Assembly: GCA_900315595.1 (NCBI GenBank)
Contig: OMZQ01000031.1
Coordinates: 1-64,000, forward strand
Reading direction: 5' to 3'
Origin: an uncultured Eubacteriales bacterium
GTDB lineage: Bacteria; Bacillota; Clostridia; Oscillospirales; Oscillospiraceae
Length of the DNA: 64,000 bases
The position numbers and the translations under genes are program-made. The notes under the pieces were generated by a model. It was given only the letters and a program-made list of their open reading frames with translations, was not told the DNA's origin and ran no database searches. Below, in pieces: positions 7,724-16,440 of the stretch (its first letter is position 1; each line of letters begins with the position of its first letter).

Positions 7724-10700
7724 TCAGCCGGTGGTGAAGTAGGTGGTGCCGGAGCCGCCCGTGGTGGTCTCCTTCCAGAAGTAGAGGCCGGTGGGCACGG
7801 AGGAGCCGACCATGAAGTATTTTCTGGAGGAGAAGCTCAGGTAAGGATAGCTGGTGCTGCGGGTGCTCTTGACGGTCATGTTGCCGCTGCTGTCCATGGA
7901 GAGGTTCCAGCGGCAGTAGGTGGAGCTGTAGGTGCTGCGGCTGTAGAGGTAGCTGCTGTAGTTGCCCAGGTAGGCGCCCGTGGAGGCGTTCTGGAGGGTG
8001 TAGTAGCTGCCCGTGGCCGAGACCTTCCAGACGTAGGCGCTGCTGACGCCGGTCAGATAACCGTCGGCATAGGTCATGCCCGTGTTGCTGTACAGGACGG
8101 AGCCGCCGGCGGAGGTGGACTCATAGGACTTGTTGCCGGACAGGCCCTTCAGCGCGTAGAGGCTGGAGGTGGAGGTGCCGTAGGTGATGACGTAGTTGCC
8201 TTCCCAGTTGGACGGCGCGGAGCCCAGGAGGACGTAGGCCGTCTCACCGGTGCCGGAGCCGGAGGTGTAGGAGTAGAGCGCGTACAGCGTGACGCTGCCG
8301 TTGACGGTCACAGTACCGGAGTAGGTGGTGGGCTGCTCCGTGGCGTCGCTCACGGTGGAGGTGACCCAGCCGAGGAAGGTGTAGCCGGAGGGAGCGCCGG
8401 CCGTGGGCAGGGTGATCGTGCCGCCGGCTTCCACGGTCATGGGGCTGATGGCAGACACGCCGGAGGGTACGGAGAAGGTCACGGTGTAGTAGGTGGTGCT
8501 GCCGGTGGCGGGCAGGGTGGTATGCTCGCGGCTCAGCTCAGCATTGCAGCGCGTGCAGTAGACCACGGTGTCATAGCCGCCGTCGGTGGTGGCGGTGGGC
8601 TCAACGTAGTTTTCCTGGACGGCGGAACCGGCGCTGTGGCCCAGGGCCGCGACGGTCTTTGCGGTACGGCTCAGTTCTTCGCCGCAGGTGGTGCAGTAGA
8701 CGACCTCGTCATAGTGACCGGCGGTGGTGCAGGTGGCAGCAGTCTCGTTCTCCCGGACGGCGGAGCCGGCGGTATGGGTATGGGTGGTTTCCCCAATGAC
8801 GGTGGTGTAATAGGTGGCGCCGCTGCTCGTGCCCTTCCACAGACGGACGCCGGTGTTGACGGAGCTGTTGGTCCAGAAGTACTTGCTGCTGGTGTTGAAG
8901 CCGAAGTAGGGGTAGCTGCCGCTGTAGGCGCACTTCAGGCTGCTGGCGTTGGTGCCCGTGCCGGGCGTCCAGTCGCAGTAGGAAGCCGTGTAGGTGCTGT
9001 AGCCGCCCATGTAAGAGTTGGAGGCCAGGCCCATGTAGACGCCGGTCTTGACGCTCTGGAGGGTGTAGTAGCTGCCCTTGGGAGCCAGGGTGAAGACGTA
9101 ATCCTCCGCGACGTTGGACAGGACGGAGCCGGACAGGCTGGCGCCGGAGTTGGCGTAGGAGGCGGCGTTGGCGGTGCTTTCGATCTGTGCGCCGTTGGAG
9201 CTGACGGTGACGCCCTTCAGCAGATACATGGAGCTGGAGGCGGTGCCGTAGGTGATGACGTAGTTACCGCTCCAGTCGGAGGGCGCAGAGGAGACAAGCT
9301 CGTAGGTCACGGCGCCGCCGCTGCCCTCGGTGTAGGAATACAGGGCGTAGAGGGTCAGATTGGAGGCGGGGGTGTAGGAGCCGGTCAGGACGGTGGGCTT
9401 GGCGGTTGCGTTTTCAACGGATGCGGTGACCCAGCCGACGAAGGTGTAGCCGTCGGGAGCGCCGGCGGTGGGCAGGGTGACGGAGCTGCCTGCAGCGGCG
9501 GACAGAGCGGCGGGGGCGGTCACGCCGTCGGGCACGGAGAAGGTCACGGTGTAGTAGACGGTGGGGCCGGTGGCAGGCAGGGTGGTATGGACGCGGCTGA
9601 GCTCCGCATTGCAGCGGGTGCAGTAGGTCACGGTGTCGTAGCCGCCGTCGGCGGTCTCAGTGGGAGCGACGTAGTTCTCCTGGACCGGAGAACCGGCATT
9701 GTGACCCAGGGCAGCCACGGTCTTAGAAGTGCGGCTCATCTCTTCGCCGCAGGTGGCGCAGTAGACGACCTCGTCATAGCTGCCGGCAGCGGTGCAGGTG
9801 GGAGCCGTATAGTTCTCCTGCACGGCGGAGGCGGCGGTATGGGTGTGGGTCGCAGAGGGGTTGGTGTTGTAGTAGGTGGTGGAGGCGGTGGTCTGCTTCC
9901 AGAGCTGGGTCTTGTTGGTGGTGTAGCTGCTGTTGATGACGAAGTAGGCGTTGGAGCCCTTCACCATGTAGGGATAGTTGGAGCTGGCGGAGTTGCTCAC
10001 CTTCATGCAGATGTTGTAGGTGTCGTACTCCAGGCCCCAGACGCAGTAGCTGGAGGAGTAGGAGGAGCGGCTGTAAAGGTAGCTGTTGTAGCTGCCCAGA
10101 TAGGTTCCGGTGGAGGCGTTCTTCAGGCTGTAGCCGGTGCCGGCCGCTTCCGCCTGGAAGACGTAGGCGCTGCCGACGTTCTTCAGTACGCCGTTGTCCA
10201 GGGTCATGCCGGAGCTGGCGAAGGTCACGGTGCCGCCGGCGGAGGCGCTCTCATAGGAGGTGTTGCCGGACAGGCCCTTCAGCACGTACATGCCGGTATC
10301 CTTGCCGCAGGTGATGACGTAGTTGCCGGTCCAGTCGGTGATGGGCTCTGCCACGACCTCATAGATGACCTCGCTGCTGCCCTCGGTGCGGGTGTAGAGG
10401 GCGTAGAGGGTGGCGTTGCCGGTGACGGTGTAGGTCGCGCCGGGCGCGTAGTAGGCGGGCTTCGCAGTGGTCTCAGCGACCTGAGCCTCGGCCCAGCCGA
10501 CGAAGCTGTAGCCGTCCACCGCGGTGGCAGTGGCGGGCAGGGTGACGGTATCCTGAACGTAGGCGGTGGCGGTGCTCAGCGTAGAGCCCAGCGCCTTGTA
10601 GGTCACGGTGTACTGGGGCTTGACCGCGAAGATGACCTTGACGGTGCAGTCGGAGGAGGCGTTAACCGTGATGACGTTGCCGTTAATCGTGCAGGTGGCG

Positions 10701-12379
10701 GTACCGGAGGTCACCTGGGCATCGGAAACGTAGTAGCCGCTCTTGGGCGAGGCGGTGATCTTGTTGCCGTTGACGGAGACCGTGCCGTAGGAGGTGTTGT
10801 TGGAGACGGCGGTCACGGTGTAGCTGGCGTCGTTGGTGTAGGCCTTGATGCGGAAGTCGCCGTTGTTGGGCACGTTGGTCCAGGAGCCGTTGGCTTCCTT
10901 ATAATAGGAGGTGTTGCCGTGGTTGGTGTGGGTGAAGGTGACCCAGCTCACGTCGCTGCTGGTGGCGTCGTAGGGGATGTGGACGTAGGTGTTGTTCTCA
11001 TCGGGATCGGGCTCCGGGGTGCTGAGCTTGAAGACGATGGAGAACTTCTCGCCGTTGGTCAAAGACACGCTCTGATCCAGGGGGATGGTGAAGTAGCCGG
11101 AGTAGGGCAGGTAGCCGGTCTGCGTGGCAGCCAGGGTACCGGAGGTGGGGTTGGTATCGGAGGTCAGACCCGTGTAAACGTACAGGGTGTAGGTGGTGGC
11201 CTCATCCCAGGGGGAGAGGGCAACGGCCTGGAGGCTCTGGGTGCCCTTGGCGGTGAAGATATTGGCGATCTGGCAATTGTTGCCCATGCTCTGATAGTTC
11301 ACCACGTTGCCGGTGCCGTCGTACTGGTAGCAGTGCTGATAGTTGTCCTCCGCGGCGACCTTGTAGAAGCAGCAGGCGCCGTTGGCGACGGAGGTGTCCT
11401 CATAGGAGAGGTAGAAGTAGCCGTTATTGCCCCAGGAGCTGCCCCAGGAGTTCTTGATGATCCATGCGCCGGGGTTGGAGGGGCGCTTGCCGGACTTGAA
11501 GTTGGAAACGGCGTAGTTGTCGTCCCAGCCGACCACGGTAACGGCGTGGTTGGAGGAGGTGCCGGCGTTATAGTAGTAGGCGTAGGTGGAGGTGTTCAGG
11601 TAGGAATCGCTGTGGTAGTAGCTGATGGTGCCTGCGCCGTACTCCATGATGGCTTCCTTGACCGCCTGCTGATCCGAGACGTTGATCCAGGTAGCGTCGG
11701 TGATATGGGCCACGTTATAGTTGTAAGCGTACTGGGAGTTCAGACCGGAGGTCGAGGAGCTGGCCTTGCTGTAGGCCAGAGCGGAGGTGGACTCGGAGGC
11801 CGCGCCCTCCCAGCGCATCAGGGTGTAGGTAGCCAGAGCGTAGTTGCCGCCCCGGTCCAGATAGGTGGAGGCGCTGCTGTCGGTGGCGGGGGTGGTCTTG
11901 TCGCCGGTGAGCATTCCCTCGGCGTCATAGGCGCTGGTGTAGGTGAACCAGGCCAGATGCAGCTCGGAGAGGTCCATGCCGGTAGTTGCAGCGGCGCCGG
12001 TATCCTTGTTGATGATACCGTGCTTGATCATGTAGGCCTCCACGGGGGCCATGGTGCCGAAGGTCCAGCAGGTGCCGTAGGGGTTCTGATTCTTGACGGA
12101 GGTGATGTAGCCGTAATTGCGGCTGTCGTAGCTGGAGGGGATGGTAGCGCGGGTACTGGTGCGGCCGGAGAGGCTTCTGTAGGTCGCCATGTCGCCGCGC
12201 GCATAGGCGTCGCTGACGGCGCTGCTGCCATGCCGCTCAAAGGGGATGTAGTCGTTGACGCGTCTGTCGATCCGGAATTCGTACTGGGGGCTTCCGGCGA
12301 GGGCGACGGTCGGGAACATCGTGATCACCAGAAGGAGGGTAAGTGCGAGCGCGAGGATTCTTTTCAGCGAGTGTTTCAT
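7724..12379 (-). CDS. Giant secreted papain-like (C1) protease with repeated lectin/InlB-type tail
   Basis: The 1551-residue protein has a signal peptide ending VALAG. The C1 protease domain covers roughly residues 75-345, with Gln 98 and Cys 104 in KNQNPYGTCWTFG, His near 278 in SSNHAVTVVGWDD, and Asn near 310 in IIKNSWGSSWGNNGYF. A lectin-like region typical of bacterial C1 proteases follows to about residue 500. The tail repeats with a period of about 354 residues. Each unit has a 165-residue beta domain beginning near 671, 1025 and 1380 (NYVITYG...YTLQNASTGAYLG), two short CxxC modules (VVYCATCGEE, VTYCTRCNAEL), and an InlB-type repeat (GYTFVGWVTA). The last unit stops after its beta domain. 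No LPXTG anchor is present, so the protein may be released or held non-covalently. The ATG at 12379 follows GGGGAGAG. Likely roles are host or dietary protein degradation. Confidence 0.93.
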   Translation of the reverse strand: MKHSLKRILALALTLLLVITMFPTVALAGSPQYEFRIDRRVNDYIPFERHGSSAVSDAYARGDMATYRSLSGRTSTRATIPSSYDSRNYGYITSVKNQNPYGTCWTFGTMAPVEAYMIKHGIINKDTGAAATTGMDLSELHLAWFTYTSAYDAEGMLTGDKTTPATDSSASTYLDRGGNYALATYTLMRWEGAASESTSALAYSKASSSTSGLNSQYAYNYNVAHITDATWINVSDQQAVKEAIMEYGAGTISYYHSDSYLNTSTYAYYYNAGTSSNHAVTVVGWDDNYAVSNFKSGKRPSNPGAWIIKNSWGSSWGNNGYFYLSYEDTSVANGACCFYKVAAEDNYQHCYQYDGTGNVVNYQSMGNNCQIANIFTAKGTQSLQAVALSPWDEATTYTLYVYTGLTSDTNPTSGTLAATQTGYLPYSGYFTIPLDQSVSLTNGEKFSIVFKLSTPEPDPDENNTYVHIPYDATSSDVSWVTFTHTNHGNTSYYKEANGSWTNVPNNGDFRIKAYTNDASYTVTAVSNNTSYGTVSVNGNKITASPKSGYYVSDAQVTSGTATCTINGNVITVNASSDCTVKVIFAVKPQYTVTYKALGSTLSTATAYVQDTVTLPATATAVDGYSFVGWAEAQVAETTAKPAYYAPGATYTVTGNATLYALYTRTEGSSEVIYEVVAEPITDWTGNYVITCGKDTGMYVLKGLSGNTSYESASAGGTVTFASSGMTLDNGVLKNVGSAYVFQAEAAGTGYSLKNASTGTYLGSYNSYLYSRSSYSSSYCVWGLEYDTYNICMKVSNSASSNYPYMVKGSNAYFVINSSYTTNKTQLWKQTTASTTYYNTNPSATHTHTAASAVQENYTAPTCTAAGSYDEVVYCATCGEEMSRTSKTVAALGHNAGSPVQENYVAPTETADGGYDTVTYCTRCNAELSRVHTTLPATGPTVYYTVTFSVPDGVTAPAALSAAAGSSVTLPTAGAPDGYTFVGWVTASVENATAKPTVLTGSYTPASNLTLYALYSYTEGSGGAVTYELVSSAPSDWSGNYVITYGTASSSMYLLKGVTVSSNGAQIESTANAASYANSGASLSGSVLSNVAEDYVFTLAPKGSYYTLQSVKTGVYMGLASNSYMGGYSTYTASYCDWTPGTGTNASSLKCAYSGSYPYFGFNTSSKYFWTNSSVNTGVRLWKGTSSGATYYTTVIGETTHTHTAGSAVRENETAATCTTAGHYDEVVYCTTCGEELSRTAKTVAALGHSAGSAVQENYVEPTATTDGGYDTVVYCTRCNAELSREHTTLPATGSTTYYTVTFSVPSGVSAISPMTVEAGGTITLPTAGAPSGYTFLGWVTSTVSDATEQPTTYSGTVTVNGSVTLYALYSYTSGSGTGETAYVLLGSAPSNWEGNYVITYGTSTSSLYALKGLSGNKSYESTSAGGSVLYSNTGMTYADGYLTGVSSAYVWKVSATGSYYTLQNASTGAYLGNYSSYLYSRSTYSSTYCRWNLSMDSSGNMTVKSTRSTSYPYLSFSSRKYFMVGSSVPTGLYFWKETTTGGSGTTYFTTG

Positions 12380-12430
12380 AAAAACTCTCCCCATCACATA
12401 AAATTTGCACCGCGATTGCAGCACGGTTAT

Positions 12431-12459
12431 ATTATAAATGATGTCCAAAGAATAATCAA
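12431..12459 (-). promoter_or_regulatory. Promoter of the papain-like protease
   Basis: On the minus strand TTGATT (12454-12459) and TATAAT (12431-12436) are 17 bp apart in an AT-rich region, with about 45 nt of leader to the ATG. Confidence 0.6.
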
Positions 12460-12590
12460 TACTCACAATAATTTTCGTCAAAATTGCACGAAACAGCATG
12501 GCACGATTTTGTAAAAGATGAAGGGCAGTTCCAGACTATTCCGTATATTTCTCCTGTAACCCTGCATATTGAGCCATACAGGGACAAGAA

Positions 12591-12617
12591 AAAGGGGCTG
12601 CGCCGGGCAGCCCCTTT
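12591..12617 (-). terminator. Terminator of the ior-ptb-buk operon
   Basis: On the minus strand AAAGGGGCTG and CAGCCCCTTT pair around a 7-nt loop, and TTTTTCTTG follows. It lies just after the aminotransferase stop codon. Confidence 0.85.
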
Positions 12618-12640
12618 CAGAGAAGTATGCTGTTTTCGGA

Positions 12641-13840
12641 TCAAGCCTGTGCCTTGAGACCGTAGGATTCCGCGAGCTTGCGGAAGGCGGGAAGGCTGCG
12701 CTGGATCATCGCCGGGGAAACGCAGGTGCTGAACCGGGTGAAGCCCGGGCAGCCGAAGCCGTCGCAGGGAACGGTCAGGATATTCAGCGCCTTGGCGCGG
12801 TCGGAGAAGGCCATGGAGTCGCCGTCCGGCGCTTCGACCATCATGTAGAACGCGCCCTGCGGCTTGACGCAGCGGAAGCCCATCTTGGTCAGCTCGGTGT
12901 AGAGGGTAATGCGGTTGGCGTCATAGGTCTTGAGGTCGGGCCGCAGCTCGGTGTTGCGGGCGACGACGAGCTGCCACATGGACGGGGCGCAGACGTGACC
13001 GACGGCACGGGCCGCGCCGGCAATGGCGGCGTAGACCGCTTCGCTGTCCGCGCAGCAATCGGGCACGCAGACGTAACCGATACGCTCGCCGGGCATGGAC
13101 AGGATCTTGGAGTAGGAATAGCAAATGATGGTGTTCGGGTAGATCGCCGGGATGTAGGCGGAATCCAGTCCGTCATAGACCAGCTCGCGGTAGGGCTCGT
13201 CCGAGACGATATAGATCGGATGGCCGAATTCCTCGCCCTTGCGGGTCAGGATCTCGCCGAGCTTCTGCAGGGTCTCGACGCTGTAGATGACGCCGGAGGG
13301 GTTGTTCGGGGAGTTCACGATCACCATCTGGGTGTTCTTCGTGATGCGCTTTTCCAGCTCGTCAAAGCGGATCTGGAAGTTCTCGGTATCGGGCGGGACG
13401 ACGACGCAGGTCGCGCCGGTGGACTTCGCGTAGGCGGGGTACTCGGAGAAGTACGGGGCCAGAAGGACGAACTCCGCGCCGTCCACGGCGAGGGCGTTCA
13501 TCACGGAGGTCATCGCGGGAGCAGCGCCGCAGGTGAAGAAGATGTTCTCGGGGCGAATCTTCGTGCCGGTGCGCTTGCAGAGGTCGGCTGCGATGGATTC
13601 GCGGGCCTCGGCGCAGCCGCCGGCGGGGGTATAGCCGTGCAGGGTGATGGGATCGACCGTCTCAAGCAGCTCGCGGACGGTATCGGCAACCTTGGCGGGA
13701 GCCGGAACCGAGGGGTTGCCGATGGAGAAGTCAAAGACGTTTTCCTTGCCGACGATCTTGGCCTGGGCCATGCCGTACTCAAAAAGCACGCGGATGCGGC
13801 TCTTGGCGACGCCCATCTGATGGAACTTTTCTACTACCAT
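12641..13840 (-). CDS. PLP-dependent class I aminotransferase
   Basis: The 399-residue protein is a fold-type I aminotransferase. It shows FDFSIGNPSVPAP at the N-terminus, the NNPSGVIY cofactor/substrate loop, SDEPYRELVY with the PLP-ring Asp, the Schiff-base lysine in CYSYSKILSMPGERIGY, and FTRFSTC near the C-terminus. Class I enzymes move the amino group of aspartate, aromatic or branched amino acids to 2-oxoglutarate. It is last in an operon with indolepyruvate oxidoreductase and acyl-phosphate enzymes, with its ribosome site inside the end of buk (4 bp gap). A role supplying aryl- or branched-chain 2-oxo acids to that oxidoreductase is the best reading. Specificity cannot be read directly. 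Confidence 0.92.
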   Translation of the reverse strand: MVVEKFHQMGVAKSRIRVLFEYGMAQAKIVGKENVFDFSIGNPSVPAPAKVADTVRELLETVDPITLHGYTPAGGCAEARESIAADLCKRTGTKIRPENIFFTCGAAPAMTSVMNALAVDGAEFVLLAPYFSEYPAYAKSTGATCVVVPPDTENFQIRFDELEKRITKNTQMVIVNSPNNPSGVIYSVETLQKLGEILTRKGEEFGHPIYIVSDEPYRELVYDGLDSAYIPAIYPNTIICYSYSKILSMPGERIGYVCVPDCCADSEAVYAAIAGAARAVGHVCAPSMWQLVVARNTELRPDLKTYDANRITLYTELTKMGFRCVKPQGAFYMMVEAPDGDSMAFSDRAKALNILTVPCDGFGCPGFTRFSTCVSPAMIQRSLPAFRKLAESYGLKAQA

Positions 13841-13844
13841 ATTC

Positions 13845-14927
13845 TTACATCCTTTCGGGAAAATGATATACGTTTGCCTGCTCCTGGCCGCTCAGGATGC
13901 GCAGACCGCCCTGGGCCAGAGCGTCCATCTCGTTCTCCCCTGCCATGACGACCACGGGGGCAATGAAGCCGACGCGCTCCCGGATCCAGTCGGTCAGCAG
14001 CTTGGAATAGGCCATGCCGCCGGTCAGGATGATCGCGTCGTATCGCCCGCCGAGGACGACGGAGAGCATGCCGATGGTCTTGGAGATCTGATAGGCCTCG
14101 GCGCGGTAGATCGTCTCCGCCTGCTCGTCGCCCGCCTGGATGCGCTTTTCGATCTCACGGGCGTCGCTGGTGCCGAGATAGGCGTACATGCCGCCCTTGC
14201 CGCGGATCTTTTTCAGCAGCTCCTTCTCGGTATACTTGCCGGAGAAGCAGAGCGGAACGAGGGCAAGCGACGGGAAGCTGCCGGCGCGCTCCGGGGAGAA
14301 GTGGCCGTCGTCGTCGCCGACCGAATCAATGATGCGGCCGTGCTCCAGGACACAGGCAGAGCAGCCGCCGCCCAGGTGCATGACGATAAGGTTCATGTCC
14401 TCGATGCGCTTGCCCTGCTCCCTGGCGTAACGGAATGCCATCGCGCGGCTGTTGAGCACGTGGCAGAAGCTGCGGCGCTGAATATCCGGCATGCCGGTGA
14501 TCTTTGCCACGGGGCTGAGGTCGCCGGAGGTCACGGCGTCGTAGATGAAGGCGGGGATGCCTGCCTCGTCGGCGATCTTCTTGGCAAGCAGGCCGCCGAG
14601 GTTGGAGGCGTGGGGCTGGCTCCAGCGGTGATCGACCAGGGCCGTGCAGAGGTTATCGTCCACGACGTAGCCGCCGGTGGTCAGACCGAAGACCAGACCG
14701 CCGCGCCCGACGACCGCGGAAAGGTCGCTGGGCTTGATACCGTTCTGCGCCATGAAGTCGCGGATCAGAGCCAGACGGTACGGGACCTGGTCCGCGATTT
14801 GCTCGAACTGCAGGAGGTCTTCCTTGTTGTGATCCAGACTGTACTGGAGCTTCTTTTCCGTCCCGTCATAGATCGCCAGCTTGGTGCTGGTGGAGCCGGG
14901 ATTGATGATGAGCTGCAAGCAGGACAT
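13845..14927 (-). CDS. buk: Butyrate kinase-type acyl kinase
   Basis: The 360-residue protein is a butyrate/branched-acid kinase of the acetokinase superfamily. It shows LIINPGSTSTKLAIYDG at the N-terminus (phosphate 1 motif), VVGRGGLVFG, the nucleotide loop VMHLGGGCSACVLEHG, and AIILTGGMAYS near the C-terminus. It converts an acyl phosphate plus ADP to the free acid plus ATP. The upstream partner is the phosphotransacylase Ptb (10 bp away). The operon contains indolepyruvate oxidoreductase and lacks the thiolase/crotonase genes of butyrate synthesis, so the acid released may be an aryl- or branched-chain acid and not butyrate. The ATG follows AAGGAGG. Confidence 0.95.
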   Translation of the reverse strand: MSCLQLIINPGSTSTKLAIYDGTEKKLQYSLDHNKEDLLQFEQIADQVPYRLALIRDFMAQNGIKPSDLSAVVGRGGLVFGLTTGGYVVDDNLCTALVDHRWSQPHASNLGGLLAKKIADEAGIPAFIYDAVTSGDLSPVAKITGMPDIQRRSFCHVLNSRAMAFRYAREQGKRIEDMNLIVMHLGGGCSACVLEHGRIIDSVGDDDGHFSPERAGSFPSLALVPLCFSGKYTEKELLKKIRGKGGMYAYLGTSDAREIEKRIQAGDEQAETIYRAEAYQISKTIGMLSVVLGGRYDAIILTGGMAYSKLLTDWIRERVGFIAPVVVMAGENEMDALAQGGLRILSGQEQANVYHFPERM

Positions 14928-14937
14928 GGGAGCCTCC

Positions 14938-15843
14938 TTATTTGTTGCCGCAGATGCCCGCGCAGGCCATCAGGGAGTAATACTTCTCCTCGAAGCTGGC
15001 GCTGCGGGAATTCAGGGCGATGGGGCACTTTGCGCCGGTGACGACGCCGACCATCCGCGCGCCGCCGTAGAGCAGCAGGGCCTTGACCATGATATTGCCG
15101 ACGGCCATATAGGGCACGAGCAGAATATCGGTGTTGCCGGAGACCGGGCTTTCGTACTTCTTGATCTTGCAGGATTCGAGATCCATCGCAAGGTCGAGGG
15201 AGATGGGGCCTTCGACGCAGCAGTCGCCGAATTCACCGGCCAGAGCAGCCTCCTTGAGGGCGGCGGCGTCTACGGTCTCGATGATCTTGGGGCTGACGGT
15301 CTCCGCCGCGCAGACGGCGGCGACCAGCGGACGCTCATAGCCCAGGCCGCGGAAGGCCTCGACCGCATTGCGGAGGATGCCCTTCTTCTGCTCCAGATCG
15401 GGATGGGGGACCATGCCGCCGTCGGCCACGCCAAGCAGCTTGTGGTAGCCGGGGATCTCGATGATGGCGGTGTGGGAGATGATCCCGCCCATGCCGATGC
15501 CGGTCTGCTTATTGACCACGGCGCGCAGGATCGTGGAGGTCTGCATATAGCCCTTCTGCAGGAAGTCGGCCTTGTCCTCGCGGATGAGCTGGACGGCCTT
15601 GAAGGCGGCGTCCTCGTCGGTGTCGGCGTCGATGATGCAGTCGGCGGGCACGTCGTGACCAAGCTCCTTGCCGATGCGGACGATCTCGTCGCGGTGACCG
15701 ACCAGGATATAGCGAAGGATGCCCTCGGAGGCCGCGTGGAACACGGCCTCGAGCGTGTGGGCGTCATGGGCGCAGGCCACGGCAACGGTCTTGGGCGCGC
15801 CGGAGCCGACGCGCTCACGCAGGGCGTTGAAGTCTTTTAACAT
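14938..15843 (-). CDS. ptb: Phosphate butyryltransferase-type acyltransferase
   Basis: The 301-residue protein belongs to the phosphotransacetylase/phosphotransbutyrylase family. It transfers an acyl group from CoA to phosphate, feeding the kinase encoded next. Family features include VAVACAHDAHTLEAV, KADFLQKGYMQTSTILRAVV, GGIISHTAIIEIPGYHKLLGVADGGM and PVSGNTDILLVPYMAVGNIMVKALLLYGGA. Its length is normal for Ptb (about 300). It sits between iorB and buk in one minus-strand operon and has an AAGGAG site before the ATG. Acyl chain preference cannot be told from the sequence. Confidence 0.95.
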   Translation of the reverse strand: MLKDFNALRERVGSGAPKTVAVACAHDAHTLEAVFHAASEGILRYILVGHRDEIVRIGKELGHDVPADCIIDADTDEDAAFKAVQLIREDKADFLQKGYMQTSTILRAVVNKQTGIGMGGIISHTAIIEIPGYHKLLGVADGGMVPHPDLEQKKGILRNAVEAFRGLGYERPLVAAVCAAETVSPKIIETVDAAALKEAALAGEFGDCCVEGPISLDLAMDLESCKIKKYESPVSGNTDILLVPYMAVGNIMVKALLLYGGARMVGVVTGAKCPIALNSRSASFEEKYYSLMACAGICGNK

Positions 15844-15853
15844 GGGCCGCTCC

Positions 15854-16438
15854 TTACGCCTGCACGGCCTCGTGACCGGCGCGGTAGGCCTTCAGGTTCA
15901 GCTCGCGGAACTTTTCGGGAACGGTGCGGGCGATGACGGCTTCCCAGTCCACCACGCCGTCCATCCCCAGGGCCTTGACCATGGAGCCGAACAGGACGAT
16001 GTTCATGCACTTGCTGGAGCCCAGGCTCTGGGCGATCTCGCCGGCCTTGAGCACGTGGCACTTGAAGTGGGCCTGCATGGCTTCCAGGCAGCCTTCGGGA
16101 TACTGGGCCAGACCCGCGGCAATGCTGGAGGAAGCCATTTCGTAGTCGTTGATGACGGCGATGCCGTCGGGCTTGAGGTAGTCGGCATAGCGGACCGCTT
16201 CCATCTTCTCGAACGCAACGATGATATCAGCCGCGCCCTTGCCGATGACGGGAGAGTTGACCTTCTCGCCCCAGTGGACCTGGGTGGAGACGGAGCCGCC
16301 TCTTTGGCTCATGCCGTGGACCTCGGACATTTTCACGTCATAACCGGCCTCCATCAGGCCGTTGACCAGTACCTTCGCGGTGAGGATGGCGCCCTGACCG
16401 CCAACGCCGACAAGCAGCGCGCTCTTCGTGTTCGTCAT
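15854..16438 (-). CDS. iorB: Indolepyruvate:ferredoxin oxidoreductase beta subunit
   Basis: The 194-residue protein is the gamma-domain-like small subunit of the 2-oxoacid:ferredoxin oxidoreductases. It begins KSALLVGVGGQGAILTAKVL and contains the characteristic VHGMSQRGGSVSTQVHWG. With IorA it oxidatively decarboxylates aryl-pyruvates to aryl-acetyl-CoA and reduces ferredoxin. Start 16438 was chosen over upstream in-frame alternatives because it lies 2 bp after the iorA stop and gives the family's normal N-terminus. Confidence 0.95.
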   Translation of the reverse strand: MTNTKSALLVGVGGQGAILTAKVLVNGLMEAGYDVKMSEVHGMSQRGGSVSTQVHWGEKVNSPVIGKGAADIIVAFEKMEAVRYADYLKPDGIAVINDYEMASSSIAAGLAQYPEGCLEAMQAHFKCHVLKAGEIAQSLGSSKCMNIVLFGSMVKALGMDGVVDWEAVIARTVPEKFRELNLKAYRAGHEAVQA

Positions 16439-16440
16439 GG

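Noticed and set aside
7700-12514. 1604-codon open frame on the plus strand across the protease gene
   Set aside because: It is antisense to the clear C1 protease, is made almost entirely of Gly/Val/Ala, has no domain, and arises from GC-rich Thr/Ser/Tyr codons read backwards.
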